In this document: piece after piece, positions 33,577 to 43,309 of the stretch | Layout of the letters: every line of letters starts with the position of its first letter | Position numbering within the stretch: position 1 is the first letter of the stretch | Source: Hyphomicrobiales bacterium | GTDB lineage: Bacteria; Pseudomonadota; Alphaproteobacteria; Rhizobiales; Xanthobacteraceae | Length of the DNA: 64,000 bases | Assembly: GCA_017305715.1 (NCBI GenBank) | Contig: JAFKKG010000011.1 | Location: forward strand, 124,001 to 188,000 | Direction of reading: 5' to 3' | Made by a program: the position numbers and the translations under genes | The notes under the pieces: model-generated | Told to the model about the DNA's origin: nothing | The model's database searches: none | Seen by the model: only the letters and a program-made list of their open reading frames with translations

Positions 33577-36572
33577 ACCGCCACTCCCAGCGCCTTCCAC
33601 TCCCGCAGCGCCTGTGCATCGCGCGGCGAGACATCCGGGTATTCGGGGTCATCGCCCACGGTCGGCAGGATCTTCCACGACCGCGCGCATTTGGTGCCGA
33701 CGGCCTTTTCGACCACGACCGCGACGCCTGCGACGTCGCCCAGCGTGAAGGCGTTCGACGGCGCGTCGTCGTTGGTCACCATCGCGTTCGAGGTGATGCA
33801 GACCTCGGCAAGGTCAACGTCGAACAGCGTGTTGAAGATCGCCTTGTCCGAGACGTAGACCAGTGGGGAAGCCTCCAGCGACGATCCGATGTTCTTGGCG
33901 GCGCGTTCGAGTTCGAGCGCGCCGGTGACGACACGCCTGACGTCGCGAATGGTTTCCCATTTCGCGGCCAGCGCGTCGTCGCGGAACGAATCGAAATCGG
34001 TCGGGAACAGCGTCAGATGCACCGAGGGCTCGGCGTCGGGCCGGTACATTCGCCACGCCTCGTCGGTGGTGAAGCTGAGCACCGGCGCCAGCCATTTCAG
34101 GATCGCATCGCAGATGATGTCGATCGTGGTCAGCGCCGCCTTGCGCACCGGCGACGACGGCGCGTCGCAATACAGCGCGTCTTTCCGGATGTCAAAATAG
34201 AACGCCGACAATTCGGTGTTCATGAATGCCGACAGGCTGGCGACCACCGTCTTGTAGTCGAACTCCGCATAGGCCTGCCGCACGATCACCGCGCGCTTGG
34301 CCAGTTCGTGTAGCATCAGCCGCTCGAGCTCGGGCATGTCGGACGGCTCGACGGCGTCGCTCTGCTTGAAATGATGCAGCGTGCCGAGCATCCAGCGGAT
34401 CGAGTTGCGCAGCTTGCGATAGGTCTCGATGGTGTTTTTCAGGATTTCCGGGCCGATGCGCTGGTCGTCGGCATAGTCGGTGGCGCAGACCCACAGGCGC
34501 AAGATATCCGCACCGGAATCCTTCATCACTTTCTGTGGCTCGACGGTGTTGCCGAGCGACTTCGACATCTTGCGGCCGTTCTCGTCGAGGGTGAAGCCGT
34601 GGGTGAGCACGATATCGAACGGTGCGCGGCCGCGGGTACCGCTGCTTTCCAGCAGAGACGACTGGAACCAGCCACGGTGCTGGTCGCTGCCTTCCAGATA
34701 CATCACGGTATCGGCGCCGCCATCGACCTTGCGGACAATATGGCCGAGCTGCGGAAAATGCTGGCGGTCTTCCAGCACGAAGGCATGGGTCGAGCCGGAA
34801 TCGAACCAGACGTCGCAGATGTCGTCGACCTTTTTCCAGTCCTCGGCCGCGCGGGACCCCAGAAAGCGTTCGCGGGCGCCTTCCATGTACCAGGCGTCGG
34901 CGCCTTCCTCCATGAAGGCTTCGGCGATGCGCTGATTGACGATCTCATCCTGCAGGATTTCCGCGGACCCATCGCCCTTCTCGCGTACGAACACTGCGAT
35001 CGGTACGCCCCAGGCGCGCTGGCGCGAGATCACCCAGTCAGGCTTGGATGTGATCATGCCGTTGATGCGGTTGCGGCCCGACGGCGGCACCCATTGCGTC
35101 ACCGAGATCGCATGCAGCGCGCGGGCGCGCAGCGAGTCGCCGGGTTTTGCAACGCCGTTATCGGTGATGTCCTTGTCCATGGCGATGAACCATTGCGGCG
35201 TATTGCGGAAGATCACCGGTTTCTTCGAGCGCCAGGAATGCGGGTATTGATGTTTGAGCCGGCCGCGCGCCAGCAGCTTGCCGCCCTCGATCAGCGCCTT
35301 GATCACGGCCTCGTTGGCGTCGCCCTTTTCGCCCTTGTCATTGATCACGCGCTTGCCGACAAAGCCCGGCGCGTGGTCGGTGTAGGCGCCGTTCTCGTCG
35401 ACCGTGTAGGGGATCGTGGTGTTGATGCCGCGGGCATCGAGTTCGCGCGCATTCGCCATCCAGACGTCGAAGTCCTCGCGGCCATGGCCCGGCGCGGTGT
35501 GCACGAAGCCGGTACCGGTATCGTCGGTGACGTGATCGCCGGGCAAAAGCGGCACGGTGAATTGATAGCCGCCGCTGACCCCTTTCAGCGGATGGGCGCA
35601 TTCCACCGCGTCGAGCGTGTCGCCGGGCAAATCGCGCACCTTCTTCCAGCCGGCGACGCGCGCCTGCTTGAACACGCTTTCGGCCAGCGCATCCGCCAGG
35701 ACCAGCAGATCGCCGTTCTTGGCCCAATTATCCGCGGGCGCGTCGGTGACCTCGAACAGCCCATAGGTGATCTTGGGTGAGAACGAGATGGCGCGGTTAC
35801 CAGGCAGCGTCCATGGCGTCGTGGTCCAGATCACGACGGACGCATTGGCGAGCGCGCCATGCGCCGGCGAGGTGACCGGAAATTTCACCCACACCATATC
35901 GGACGTGTAGTCCTCATACTCGACCTCGGCCTCGGCGAGCGCGGTCTTCTCCACCACGCTCCACATCACCGGCTTGGAGCCGCGATAGAGCGTGCCGTTG
36001 GCGGCGAATTTCATCAGCTCGCGCGCGATCTGGGCTTCGGCCGGATAGCTCATGGTGGCGTAGGGATGGTCCCAGTCGCCGATGATGCCGAGCCGCTTGA
36101 ATTCCTCGCGCTGGACGTTGAGCCAGTGGGTGGCATAGGCGCGGCACTCTTTCCGGAACGCCACCATCGCGGTGGCGTCGCGGAAGTCGGGCTTCGGCTT
36201 GCCCTTGGAGCGGTAGTTCTCCTCCTCGATCTTCCATTCGATCGGCAGGCCGTGGCAGTCCCAGCCCGGCACGTAATTGGAATCGAAGCCGAGCATCTGC
36301 TGGCTCTTGGTCACGACATCCTTGAGGATCTTGTTCAGCGCATGCCCGATATGGATGTTGCCGTTGGCGTAGGGCGGGCCGTCATGCAGCACGAATTTGG
36401 GGCGGCCGCGCGCACCCTCGCGCAGCTTCTCGTAGAGGCCGATCTTGTTCCAGTGCTTGAGGATTTCAGGCTCGAGCTTGGGCAGGCCGGCGCGCATCGG
36501 AAATTCCGTCTGCGGCAGGAACAGGGTTTTGGAATAGTCGGCGGAGTCGGACTTTTGCGGCTTTTCGGACAT
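33573..36572 (-). CDS. ileS: Isoleucyl-tRNA synthetase
   Basis: A 999-residue class Ia aminoacyl-tRNA synthetase charging tRNA-Ile. HIGH is at residues 74-77 ([11 protein letters not shown]) and KMSKS at about 667 ([11 protein letters not shown]); between them lies the large editing domain with [13 protein letters not shown]. The C-terminal region keeps one Cys ([10 protein letters not shown]) but not the four-Cys zinc finger of the E. coli enzyme, which is usual in alphaproteobacteria. Transcribed ahead of lspA with overlapping stop/start. Length is standard for this group (about 1000 residues). Confidence 0.97.
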   Translation of the reverse strand: MSEKPQKSDSADYSKTLFLPQTEFPMRAGLPKLEPEILKHWNKIGLYEKLREGARGRPKFVLHDGPPYANGNIHIGHALNKILKDVVTKSQQMLGFDSNYVPGWDCHGLPIEWKIEEENYRSKGKPKPDFRDATAMVAFRKECRAYATHWLNVQREEFKRLGIIGDWDHPYATMSYPAEAQIARELMKFAANGTLYRGSKPVMWSVVEKTALAEAEVEYEDYTSDMVWVKFPVTSPAHGALANASVVIWTTTPWTLPGNRAISFSPKITYGLFEVTDAPADNWAKNGDLLVLADALAESVFKQARVAGWKKVRDLPGDTLDAVECAHPLKGVSGGYQFTVPLLPGDHVTDDTGTGFVHTAPGHGREDFDVWMANARELDARGINTTIPYTVDENGAYTDHAPGFVGKRVINDKGEKGDANEAVIKALIEGGKLLARGRLKHQYPHSWRSKKPVIFRNTPQWFIAMDKDITDNGVAKPGDSLRARALHAISVTQWVPPSGRNRINGMITSKPDWVISRQRAWGVPIAVFVREKGDGSAEILQDEIVNQRIAEAFMEEGADAWYMEGARERFLGSRAAEDWKKVDDICDVWFDSGSTHAFVLEDRQHFPQLGHIVRKVDGGADTVMYLEGSDQHRGWFQSSLLESSGTRGRAPFDIVLTHGFTLDENGRKMSKSLGNTVEPQKVMKDSGADILRLWVCATDYADDQRIGPEILKNTIETYRKLRNSIRWMLGTLHHFKQSDAVEPSDMPELERLMLHELAKRAVIVRQAYAEFDYKTVVASLSAFMNTELSAFYFDIRKDALYCDAPSSPVRKAALTTIDIICDAILKWLAPVLSFTTDEAWRMYRPDAEPSVHLTLFPTDFDSFRDDALAAKWETIRDVRRVVTGALELERAAKNIGSSLEASPLVYVSDKAIFNTLFDVDLAEVCITSNAMVTNDDAPSNAFTLGDVAGVAVVVEKAVGTKCARSWKILPTVGDDPEYPDVSPRDAQALREWKALGVAV

Positions 36573-36754
36573 GAATGCTCTGATTTGGCTCGTGAACGGC
36601 GCGGAAACGCGGATGACAGGAAAATCCCGGTCTTGCGCCGAGCCGAAGCTCAGGCGGAAGCCGGGCCGCTAATGCGTATGATGCGCCGCGAAAACATGGG
36701 GCTTTCCATAGCAGCCGGGCGGGAATTCGCAAAGGGCCGGGACCCCTTCGCAGG

Positions 36755-37309
36755 TCAGGACGCCCGTTTGGGCCGGGCCGGGTTGCCCGCCACCGTCACA
36801 CCCGCGGCAACGTCCCGCGTCACCACGCTGCCGGCGCCGATCAGGGCCCCGTCGCCGATCGTGACGCCGGGCAGGATGATGGCCCCGCCGCCGATCCAGA
36901 CGTCGCTGCCGATCCGGACCGGACGCCCGAATTCGAGGCCCTGGCGCCGCGTTTCGGCGTCCCTTGGATGGTCGGCGGCGTAGATCTGCACCGCGGGCCC
37001 GATCTGGGTGCGGTCGCCGATTGCGACTTCGACGACGTCGAGAATGACGCAGTTGAAGTTCATGAACACGCCGTCGCCGATCCGGATGTTGTAGCCGAAA
37101 TCGCAGAAGAATGGCGGCCGGATCACGACATCCCTGCCGACCCGGCCGAGGCGTTCCCGCAACAAGGCGTGCCGTTCCGACACCGGCTGCGCCAGCGCCG
37201 CATTGTAGCGCACCAGCCAGGCCTTGGTGACCGCCTGTTCGGCGCCGAGTTCGGCATCGGGGCGATACAATTCGCCCGCCAGCATCTTTTCTTTTTCGCT
37301 TCGGCTCAA
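36755..37309 (-). CDS. maa: Maltose/galactoside O-acetyltransferase-type sugar acetyltransferase
   Basis: A 184-residue left-handed beta-helix acetyltransferase. The start KEKMLAGELYRPDAEL is the N-terminal signature of Maa/LacA. Hexapeptide repeats follow (VVIRPPFFCDFGYNIRIGDGVFMNFNCVILD, IGDRTQIGPAVQIYAADHP with the catalytic His, IGSDVWIGGGAIILPGVTIGDGALIGAGSVVTRDV). It transfers acetyl from acetyl-CoA to a sugar hydroxyl; the acceptor is unknown. TTG 37309 overlaps the stop of ribF, suggesting coupling; ATG 37285 is a later option. Confidence 0.88.
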   Translation of the reverse strand: MSRSEKEKMLAGELYRPDAELGAEQAVTKAWLVRYNAALAQPVSERHALLRERLGRVGRDVVIRPPFFCDFGYNIRIGDGVFMNFNCVILDVVEVAIGDRTQIGPAVQIYAADHPRDAETRRQGLEFGRPVRIGSDVWIGGGAIILPGVTIGDGALIGAGSVVTRDVAAGVTVAGNPARPKRAS

Positions 37310-38277
37310 TCGATCACCCCGAGTTTCGGATAGGCATCCGGCGCCGCGGCCAGGATGGCGCGGGCGCGGGCACTGTCATCGTCCATCTGGCGGATCAACG
37401 CCTCGATGCCGTCGAATTTAAGTTCGTCGCGGATGAAACCGATGAAGGCGACGTCCAGAACCCTGCCATAGAGATCGCCCTTGAAGTCGAACAGGAACAC
37501 TTCCAAGAGTGGCGCGCCATTGTCGAAGGTCGGGCGGCGGCCGTAGCTCGCCACGCCGTAGAACCGCTCGGCGCCAACACCGACCCGCACCGCATAGATG
37601 CCGTGCTTGAGCGCGCAATTGCGGTCGAGCCGGATATTGGCGGTGGGGTAACCGAGGTCGCGGCCACGCTTCTCGCCATGGATCACCTCGCCGGTGACGA
37701 ACCAGGGGCCATCCAGCATCGCGGTGGCGTCGTCGATCTGGCCCTCGGCCAGCGCCATACGGATGGCGCTGGAGGAAACCGGCCGTTCGGCGATGTCGAC
37801 ATGGGCCTGGACGTCGACCTCGATCCCGAGCCGCGGCGCCTCGCTCACCAGCAGGCTCGGCGAGCCGACGCGTCCTTTGCCGAAATGGAAGTCGTAGCCG
37901 ACCGCAATGCCGCTGATGCCGAGCCGCCGGATCAGGTCATGGTGAATGAAATCCTGCGCCGTGGTTCCGGCGCGGCCTTTGTCGAACGTCATCACGACGG
38001 CACCGGCAAGCCCGGTCCCGGCCAGCAGCCGAAGCTTGTTGGCCTCGTCGGTGAGGCGGAACTGGGGGCTGTTCGGGCTGAAAAAACTGCGCGGATGCGG
38101 CTCGAAGGTCACGGCAAAGGCCGGCTTGCCGTGGGCGCGGCCCATGTTCAGGGCGGCTGATATCACGGCGCGGTGGCCGAGATGGACGCCGTCGAAATTG
38201 CCCATGGCGACCACGGCCCCCCGGGGGATCGCGTCATCAGGGGTGGTGTCTCGGATAATGGTAAAACCAGCGGTCAT
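37306..38277 (-). CDS. ribF: Bifunctional riboflavin kinase / FAD synthetase
   Basis: A 323-residue enzyme making FMN and FAD. The N-terminal adenylyltransferase has VVAMGNFDGVHLGHRAVI and VTFEPHPRSFFSP; the middle SSSAIRMALAEG is the conserved (S/T)SSxIR motif. The C-terminal kinase domain has VIHGEKRGRDLGYPTANIRL and FLFDFKGDLYGR. I start at ATG 38277 (MTAGFTIIRD); 38 more codons are open upstream but are not conserved. It is followed directly by the acetyltransferase gene. Confidence 0.95.
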   Translation of the reverse strand: MTAGFTIIRDTTPDDAIPRGAVVAMGNFDGVHLGHRAVISAALNMGRAHGKPAFAVTFEPHPRSFFSPNSPQFRLTDEANKLRLLAGTGLAGAVVMTFDKGRAGTTAQDFIHHDLIRRLGISGIAVGYDFHFGKGRVGSPSLLVSEAPRLGIEVDVQAHVDIAERPVSSSAIRMALAEGQIDDATAMLDGPWFVTGEVIHGEKRGRDLGYPTANIRLDRNCALKHGIYAVRVGVGAERFYGVASYGRRPTFDNGAPLLEVFLFDFKGDLYGRVLDVAFIGFIRDELKFDGIEALIRQMDDDSARARAILAAAPDAYPKLGVID

Positions 38278-38519
38278 TTGAGGATTCTTGCAGGATTCTG
38301 GCGGATTCTTGAAGGAGCTTCGGGGCTCGGGCACGCGGCCGGACCGTGACGTGGGGCGACCTGCGAAGTCAAGCGCGCGGGTTTGCCTCAAAACGGAGAC
38401 AAACCGCCCGCGCCCGGTTAACGCGCTGTTTAACGCCTTGATGCTAGGGGTGGGCCAAGGAACGCGGGTTGCGCAGGCCCGTCGATATCTGGTGGCGTAC
38501 GCGTCGAGTGGGGGAAGAG

Positions 38520-38915
38520 ATGGCGGTTGATTTGTCGATGTCGGTCCTGGTGGTTGACGACTACAACACCATGATCCGGATCATCCGAAATCTTTTGAAG
38601 CAGCTCGGCTTCGAGAATATCGACGATGCCAGCGACGGTTCGGAAGCGCTGAACAAGATGCGCGGCAAGAAATACGGGCTGGTGATTTCCGACTGGAACA
38701 TGGAGCCGATGACCGGTTACGACCTGCTCAAGGAGGTCCGCGCCGATCCCAATCTGGCCACCACGCCCTTCATCATGATCACCGCGGAATCCAAGACCGA
38801 GAACGTGATCGCGGCCAAGAAGGCCGGCGTCAACAATTACATCGTCAAGCCGTTCAACGCCGCGACGCTGAAGACCAAGATCGAGGCGGTCTTCCCGGAC
38901 ATGGCGACGGCGTAA
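38520..38915 (+). CDS. cheY: CheY-like single-domain response regulator
   Basis: A 131-residue receiver domain without an output domain. It resembles E. coli CheY closely: LVVDDYNTMIRIIRNLLKQLGFENIDDASDGSEALNKM, the phosphoacceptor D58 in VISDWNMEPMTGYD, the Thr in MITAES and Lys in YIVKPF. GGGGAAGAG directly precedes ATG 38520. No chemotaxis genes are nearby, so it is an orphan; binding to flagellar FliM or a phosphorelay role are both possible. An in-frame open stretch upstream is not conserved. Confidence 0.88.
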   Translation: MAVDLSMSVLVVDDYNTMIRIIRNLLKQLGFENIDDASDGSEALNKMRGKKYGLVISDWNMEPMTGYDLLKEVRADPNLATTPFIMITAESKTENVIAAKKAGVNNYIVKPFNAATLKTKIEAVFPDMATA

Positions 38916-39028
38916 GACGCCGGCCGATTTCAGCGACATTTGGAAATGCCCGGGCCGAAGCGCGTCTTCGCTCATTTCTGTCATGGCCGGCGCCAGGGCT
39001 CATTGATGCGCCGCCGCCATACGTCCGG

Positions 39029-39988
39029 CTAAGCTCTCGTAGACCGTCCGGCTTTCTTCCTGGTGACCAGCAGTTTAGGCACTTTGCCCGGTTCCACCGG
39101 AATTTGTTTCAGGCGATCGACAAACCAGCGTCCGGCGGGGCCGGGCGGTGACTTGGTCTGCCACACCGCCGACATCGGCAGGATCAAACCATCCGGAGGC
39201 ACGTCCTCGATCGGCAACACGGAAAGGCGTCCCTCTTCCAAATCCTTGCGCACGGCATGCAATGGCATTCCGCCCCAACCCAGGCCGTTGAGCAAGAAAT
39301 GGTGTTTGGCGAAAAGGTCGGCAAGCCGCCAGGTCGTAGACGACATGACGCCGAATTCGCGTCCCAGGGATAACTCCGACCTGTCGGTGAGGACGATCTG
39401 AGTATGTTTTCCAAGAATTTCCCTGGGAATTTTGCCCCGGTAGGAAGTCAGTGCATGATCACGGGCGGCAACCATGAGAAACGCGATACCGGGTAACCGC
39501 TCATAGGTCAGCGTGTCCGGAATCGTCGGGAGCGATCCGATCACACCGATGCTGCAACGGCCGTCAAGCACGGGTTTAATGGCTCCTCCGAGCGCCTCGA
39601 CGTAGATGCGGAGCGCTACTCCCGGGTATTTCTGCCGAAACTCCTTGGCTACTTGAGTGACCGCGTCGATCGGATAGAAGACGTCAATCACCGCGGACAA
39701 TTCCGGCTCCAGCCCGGCCGCCATGCCCTTCGCCCTTGCCTTCAGCAAGTCGACCCCGGCGATGGTGCTGCGAGCATCGCCCAGCAGGGCCAACCCCGCC
39801 GGGGTGAGTTTGGGATAACGGCCAGAGCGGTCGAACAGCCGCACGCCGATCTGTTCCTCGAGATTGCCGATTGTCTCGCTCACCACGGACTGCGAGCGCA
39901 ACAGCTTGCGGGAGGCGGCAGAAAAGCTTCCTTCATCGACCGCGGCGATGAAGGTGCGCAGTTGATCGAGAGAGACGGCGTCGAGCAT
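39029..39988 (-). CDS. LysR-family transcriptional regulator
   Basis: A 319-residue LysR regulator. The N-terminal winged helix is LDQLRTFIAAVDEGSFSAASRKLLRSQSVVSETIGNLEEQIGVRLFDRSGR. The effector domain follows, with VIDVFYPIDAVTQVAKEFRQ and a C-terminal basic tail (RKKAGRSTRA). It is the last gene of a minus-strand cluster with a small protein, pirin, DoxX and an Old Yellow Enzyme, and two near-identical dyads upstream of doxX and the reductase gene are the natural candidates for its binding sites. A different dyad lies 54-71 bases before its own start. Its ligand is unknown. Confidence 0.93.
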   Translation of the reverse strand: MLDAVSLDQLRTFIAAVDEGSFSAASRKLLRSQSVVSETIGNLEEQIGVRLFDRSGRYPKLTPAGLALLGDARSTIAGVDLLKARAKGMAAGLEPELSAVIDVFYPIDAVTQVAKEFRQKYPGVALRIYVEALGGAIKPVLDGRCSIGVIGSLPTIPDTLTYERLPGIAFLMVAARDHALTSYRGKIPREILGKHTQIVLTDRSELSLGREFGVMSSTTWRLADLFAKHHFLLNGLGWGGMPLHAVRKDLEEGRLSVLPIEDVPPDGLILPMSAVWQTKSPPGPAGRWFVDRLKQIPVEPGKVPKLLVTRKKAGRSTRA

Positions 39989-40041
39989 GGGACCTACCTA
40001 TCGACCAAACCGATGCTAACGTGCATGATGTACTGCTCAAC

Positions 40042-40059
40042 TGGTTGTCATATCAACCA
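40042..40059. promoter_or_regulatory. Dyad upstream of the LysR gene
   Basis: TGGTTG-TCATAT-CAACCA, a perfect 6-bp-arm dyad with a 6-base spacer, in the 110-base gap upstream of the LysR gene. It is a candidate autoregulatory site, though its sequence differs from the two sites near 41790 and 43190. Confidence 0.45.
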
Positions 40060-40098
40060 TTGAGGGCGCGCTATCCGGCTCGTGAGTGGCTTCTCCGG

Positions 40099-40344
40099 TC
40101 ACAGCGCCCATTGGTCTTCCTGGTCGCTCCAATCGCTTTTGTTCAAGCGCCGGGCTATCTCCTCGGCCATCGCAGGATCGGCTGCTACCGCGATCATGAC
40201 GCCGTCCTGCGTGACGATCTCGCGGCCTCTTGCCTGGACCGGGAAATTTTCCGATCGGAGCGGTAAGCGCCGATCGGACCTGTCCCGGCACGCTCGGGAC
40301 CGGGCCATACGTTGAAAAAGCTGAACACCGCCTGATACAAACAT
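40099..40344 (-). CDS. Small conserved protein of unknown function
   Basis: An 81-residue protein. The C-terminal half, VQARGREIVTQDGVMIAVAADPAMAEEIARRLN, resembles a small conserved rhizobial protein in which a short beta-hairpin is followed by a helix. The N-terminal 35 residues are Arg-rich and variable. ATG 40344 has GGAGG with ideal spacing, which is the main reason to accept it. It lies 48 bases behind pirin on the same strand and is probably in the same transcript. No function can be assigned. Confidence 0.6.
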   Translation of the reverse strand: MFVSGGVQLFQRMARSRACRDRSDRRLPLRSENFPVQARGREIVTQDGVMIAVAADPAMAEEIARRLNKSDWSDQEDQWAL

Positions 40345-40392
40345 GTGTCTCCTCCGCTCGTTGAGTCTCCGGTTAGGTGATCTCTCCCATCC

Positions 40393-41265
40393 TCAGCGTC
40401 CGGCGCGCGCCAGGACGCCCCGGTTGCGCAACAGGCGGCCGATATCGGCGATGTTGCTCTCTCCAGTTCGCAAGGAGTCCGTGTTGGTATGCACGGAGTA
40501 GTGCCCGGTCACCAAGTCGTAGGGGTGCTTGACCGCGGAGCCGAGGATAAAGGCGGCATCGGAGAGCGCTTCAAATTCAATTGTCTGATCGCCCGCCTCG
40601 AACACGGCGACCTCACCCATCGATACCTGCTCCGGCGTTGTCACGGTCCCCTGATGCGCTGCGATCCAGGCGACGTCGTGCCCCCTCGGCGGGTGGAAGC
40701 GCCAGCGCTCGCCGGCCTTGAGGTGCACATCGAGGTAAGTGATGCCGCGAGGCGACTCAACGATGCTTTTTACGCCGCCATATTCGCCTGCGATGACCCT
40801 GGCCGGACCGGAAAAATGGAAATCGGAAGCGGCAAGATACTGGCTCTGGGGTTCGGCGAGCTCGAGCTCGGGCGGCATGGCGACCCAGAGCTGAAAGCCC
40901 TTGATCCGCTCCTTGCCGAACATTCCGCCGGCATGCCAAACGCCGCTGCTGGCGCGCATCCACTCGACACCGCCGGTTTCGATGACCCCTTCGCGGCCGG
41001 TGGTCTCCTTGTAGAAGGCCTGCCCGGTCAGAATGACGGTCAAGGTCGCGATTCCCGAGTGGGGATGAAAGCCGAATTCCGGTGCCGTCGCCGGATCGGC
41101 GTCGAAGTAGTCGAGAAAGACGAACGGCTTGATCCGTTCGCCAATGTCGCCCGGGCTGACCAGTCGGGTCACGCGCCCATGCGAGTGTCCACGCGTGCGC
41201 AGAGCAATTTTCCGGGTGGTCCCGTCAGCGTGTGTTGCATGCGTGAACACTGCATCGGTCTTCAT
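40393..41265 (-). CDS. Pirin family protein
   Basis: A 290-residue bicupin of the pirin family. The N-terminal cupin carries the metal-binding pattern FGFHPHSGIATLTVILTG with the two His, and the later VEWMRASSGVWHAGG and GFQLWVAMP blocks; the second cupin (SPRGITYLDVHLKAGERWRFHPPRGHDVAWI) is also complete. Pirins include quercetin dioxygenases and redox-sensing cofactors; which applies here is unknown. It lies 42 bases behind doxX in the LysR-linked cluster, which suggests a role with quinone- or electrophile-type compounds. Confidence 0.9.
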   Translation of the reverse strand: MKTDAVFTHATHADGTTRKIALRTRGHSHGRVTRLVSPGDIGERIKPFVFLDYFDADPATAPEFGFHPHSGIATLTVILTGQAFYKETTGREGVIETGGVEWMRASSGVWHAGGMFGKERIKGFQLWVAMPPELELAEPQSQYLAASDFHFSGPARVIAGEYGGVKSIVESPRGITYLDVHLKAGERWRFHPPRGHDVAWIAAHQGTVTTPEQVSMGEVAVFEAGDQTIEFEALSDAAFILGSAVKHPYDLVTGHYSVHTNTDSLRTGESNIADIGRLLRNRGVLARAGR

Positions 41266-41307
41266 TTTCGTTCTCCGAGGTTTGACATTCGCCGGGCGGT
41301 CAAGGGC

Positions 41308-41706
41308 TCAACCCTTGACGCGGTGAAGCAAGGCGACGAGCTCGTCGCGCCGCAGATAGACAACCGCCGCGTTGAGCAATCCCAGGATGATTGCCGGGAC
41401 CGGACTGGTGTGCAGGACGAACAGATGGGTTGCGACCGCACCGACCATGGTGCCGCCGAGCCACAGCGCGCCGATCGAAGCCTGGCCGGGAACGAGCAGC
41501 GCGATGGCGCCGGCCACTTCCACGATGCCGGTCAAGACGCGGAACCATTGACCGAGTCCAATCTGCCCGAACAAATCGACCATGAAGGGAACGCCGGCCA
41601 GTTTGGCCGAACCGGCGGCGAGGAAAGCCGCCGCGATGACGATCTGCAATGTCCATGCGCCGATACGACGGGTGGGACGAGATGACTGGATAGAAACTGC
41701 ACTCAT
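41308..41706 (-). CDS. DoxX family membrane protein
   Basis: A 132-residue inner-membrane protein with four hydrophobic helices (WTLQIVIAAAFLAAGSAKLAG, FRVLTGIVEVAGAIALLVP, SIGALWLGGTMVGAVATHLFV, SPVPAIILGLLNAAVVYL). The SAKLAG after helix 1 and the GIVEVAGAIAL helix are typical of DoxX/YphA-like proteins, which associate with thiol and quinone redox systems. It is preceded by the 73-base leader with the LysR-type dyad at 41779. It probably heads a doxX-pirin transcript. Confidence 0.88.
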   Translation of the reverse strand: MSAVSIQSSRPTRRIGAWTLQIVIAAAFLAAGSAKLAGVPFMVDLFGQIGLGQWFRVLTGIVEVAGAIALLVPGQASIGALWLGGTMVGAVATHLFVLHTSPVPAIILGLLNAAVVYLRRDELVALLHRVKG

Positions 41707-41778
41707 GTTGGTCTCCGTTGGGTGTGAGGTTGACAGTGAGGAGAACCTAAGAGGCCGACTGCCATAGCAACAGCCGAT

Positions 41779-41815
41779 TTATTCAGATAATATCCATCGG
41801 TATCACCGATATATC
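41779..41815. promoter_or_regulatory. Regulator site A upstream of doxX (LysR-type)
   Basis: TTATTCAGAT, then ATATCC - 11 bases - CGATAT (arms 41790-41795 and 41807-41812, one mismatch), with an inner perfect ATCGGT/ACCGAT. The same order and sequence recur at 43176. The site starts 73 bases before the doxX start. The remainder of the 321-base gap 41707-42027 shows nothing else. Confidence 0.7.
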
Positions 41816-42027
41816 GACGGCACCCAAAAACCCGAAGCGAGGGATGTTCCGCACGGCCGCGATCGAGGGAGCGGTTGATAACGCGACATGGCAAGGCGCT
41901 CGCGCCTTCTCGGACGCGATCCGCCTTGGGCGGCTGCGATGGCTTGTCGAACCTTGAGCGCTGACGGAATGCGTTCGGTCGTGGCGCGGATCTGGCGAGC
42001 CGGGCCAGCCGGCGCCGGGCGGAGGGC

Positions 42028-43101
42028 TCAAGCGGCCGTGGCCGCTTCAAGCGCGGGATAGTCGGTGTAGCCCGGCGCGGCGCCGCCAAAGAAGCTGGCG
42101 CGATCCGCCTCGTTCAACGGCGCGCCGGTCTTCAACCGCTCCACGAAGTCCGGATTGGCAAGGACCGTCTGGCCGTAAGCTTCCAGATCGGCCACGCCCG
42201 AAACCAGGTCGGCGCCGATCTGATCGCGCGGACGACCGGGCCGGTTCACGATCAGCGCCTGCTTCCACAGCGAGCGGATGTCCCGCAACAGCAGTTCGTC
42301 GCCGGCATGCAGGACGTGAAGATAGGCAAGGTCAAGCTTGCCGAGTTCGGTGACCAAATAGCGATAGAGGTCCGGGCCTTCCGCGCCTTCGTCGATCCCA
42401 TTCATGGTCAGTCCGGGGGACAGGCGGATGGCCGTCCGGTCCGCGCCGATCTCTCCGGCAACTGCGTTGACGATCTCAATGGCGAAACGGGCGCGGTTCG
42501 CAATGGAGCCGCCATATTCATCGCTGCGCGCGTTGGCGCTCGGGGCGAAGAACTGCTGGATCAGATAGGAGTTCGCGCCGTGAATCTCGACACCGTCGGC
42601 GCCGGCCTCAATGGCGCTGCGCGCCGCATGCCGGAAATCTGTGACGGTCCGGCGCACTTCCTCGGTGGCCAGCGCGCGCGGCGTCGGAATGTCTTTCATC
42701 CCGCCGGCAGTGAACATCGGCGCCCCTGGCGCGATCGCGGAAGGTGCCACGGGTTGACGGTGATGCGCCGTATTGTCGGGGTGCGACATGCGCCCCGCGT
42801 GCATGATCTGGATGAAGATATGGCCGCCCTTGTCATGCACGGCACGGGTTACCTTCTTCCACCCCGCGATGTGCGCGGGCGTGTAGATGCCGGGTGTTGT
42901 GAGGTAGCCCTGTCCGTCGTCCGAGGGCTGCGTGCCTTCGGCGACGATCAGGCCGATGCTGGCGCGTTGGGAATAATATTCGGCGGCCAGTTCGCCCGGT
43001 GTGCCGTCGGGTTTCGCACGGCTGCGGGTCATCGGGGCCATGACCAGGCGGTTCGGCAGCGTGTAGCGTCCGACACGGACGGGCGTGAATGATTGGTCCA
43101 T
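42028..43101 (-). CDS. nemA: Old Yellow Enzyme family alkene reductase
   Basis: A 357-residue FMN oxidoreductase of the NemA class, reducing activated C=C bonds or N-ethylmaleimide and nitrate esters with NAD(P)H. The start FTPVRVGRYTLPNRLVMAPMTRSRA is the N-terminal signature. The substrate-binding HGANSYLIQQFFAPSANAR with the His/Asn pair and RSDEYGGSIANRARF are present, as is the C-terminal FMN-phosphate site VSGVADLEAYGQTVLANPDFVERL. It belongs to the LysR-linked cluster; site B lies 75-111 bases upstream. The role is probably electrophile or quinone detoxification. Confidence 0.93.
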   Translation of the reverse strand: MDQSFTPVRVGRYTLPNRLVMAPMTRSRAKPDGTPGELAAEYYSQRASIGLIVAEGTQPSDDGQGYLTTPGIYTPAHIAGWKKVTRAVHDKGGHIFIQIMHAGRMSHPDNTAHHRQPVAPSAIAPGAPMFTAGGMKDIPTPRALATEEVRRTVTDFRHAARSAIEAGADGVEIHGANSYLIQQFFAPSANARSDEYGGSIANRARFAIEIVNAVAGEIGADRTAIRLSPGLTMNGIDEGAEGPDLYRYLVTELGKLDLAYLHVLHAGDELLLRDIRSLWKQALIVNRPGRPRDQIGADLVSGVADLEAYGQTVLANPDFVERLKTGAPLNEADRASFFGGAAPGYTDYPALEAATAA

Positions 43102-43175
43102 CGTATTCTCCTCGACGGGCTGTGGGTGCTGTTGAGGAGAAACTAGGTAGTGCCGCGCGGCCGGATAACCCCGCT

Positions 43176-43212
43176 TATTCAGATGGTATCCATCGGCCTA
43201 ACGGATACAACG
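43176..43212. promoter_or_regulatory. Regulator site B upstream of the Old Yellow Enzyme gene (LysR-type)
   Basis: TTATTCAGAT, then the perfect dyad GTATCC - 11 bases - GGATAC (43187-43192 and 43204-43209). It matches site A in the first 10 bases, the next TATCCATCGG block and most of the right arm. It starts 75 bases before the gene. An arm pair with an 11-base centre is the usual LysR layout. Confidence 0.7.
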
Positions 43213-43309
43213 TCGGTGGATTCACGCTGCCATTCCAAGGAAATGACGCATCGTCGAACCAGCTCCCCGGGGCGGGATCGGCAGCGGAATCCACCACCGA
43301 CAAGTCGAT

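Noticed and set aside
34371-35780. 469-codon plus-strand frame opposite ileS
   Set aside because: Antisense of a conserved synthetase region; no domain or signal.
38418-38433. TTAA-N8-TTAAC before the cheY-like gene as a CtrA box
   Set aside because: The spacer is 8 and not 7 bases; likewise TTAA-N9-TTAAC near 803 fails. Not reported as CtrA sites.
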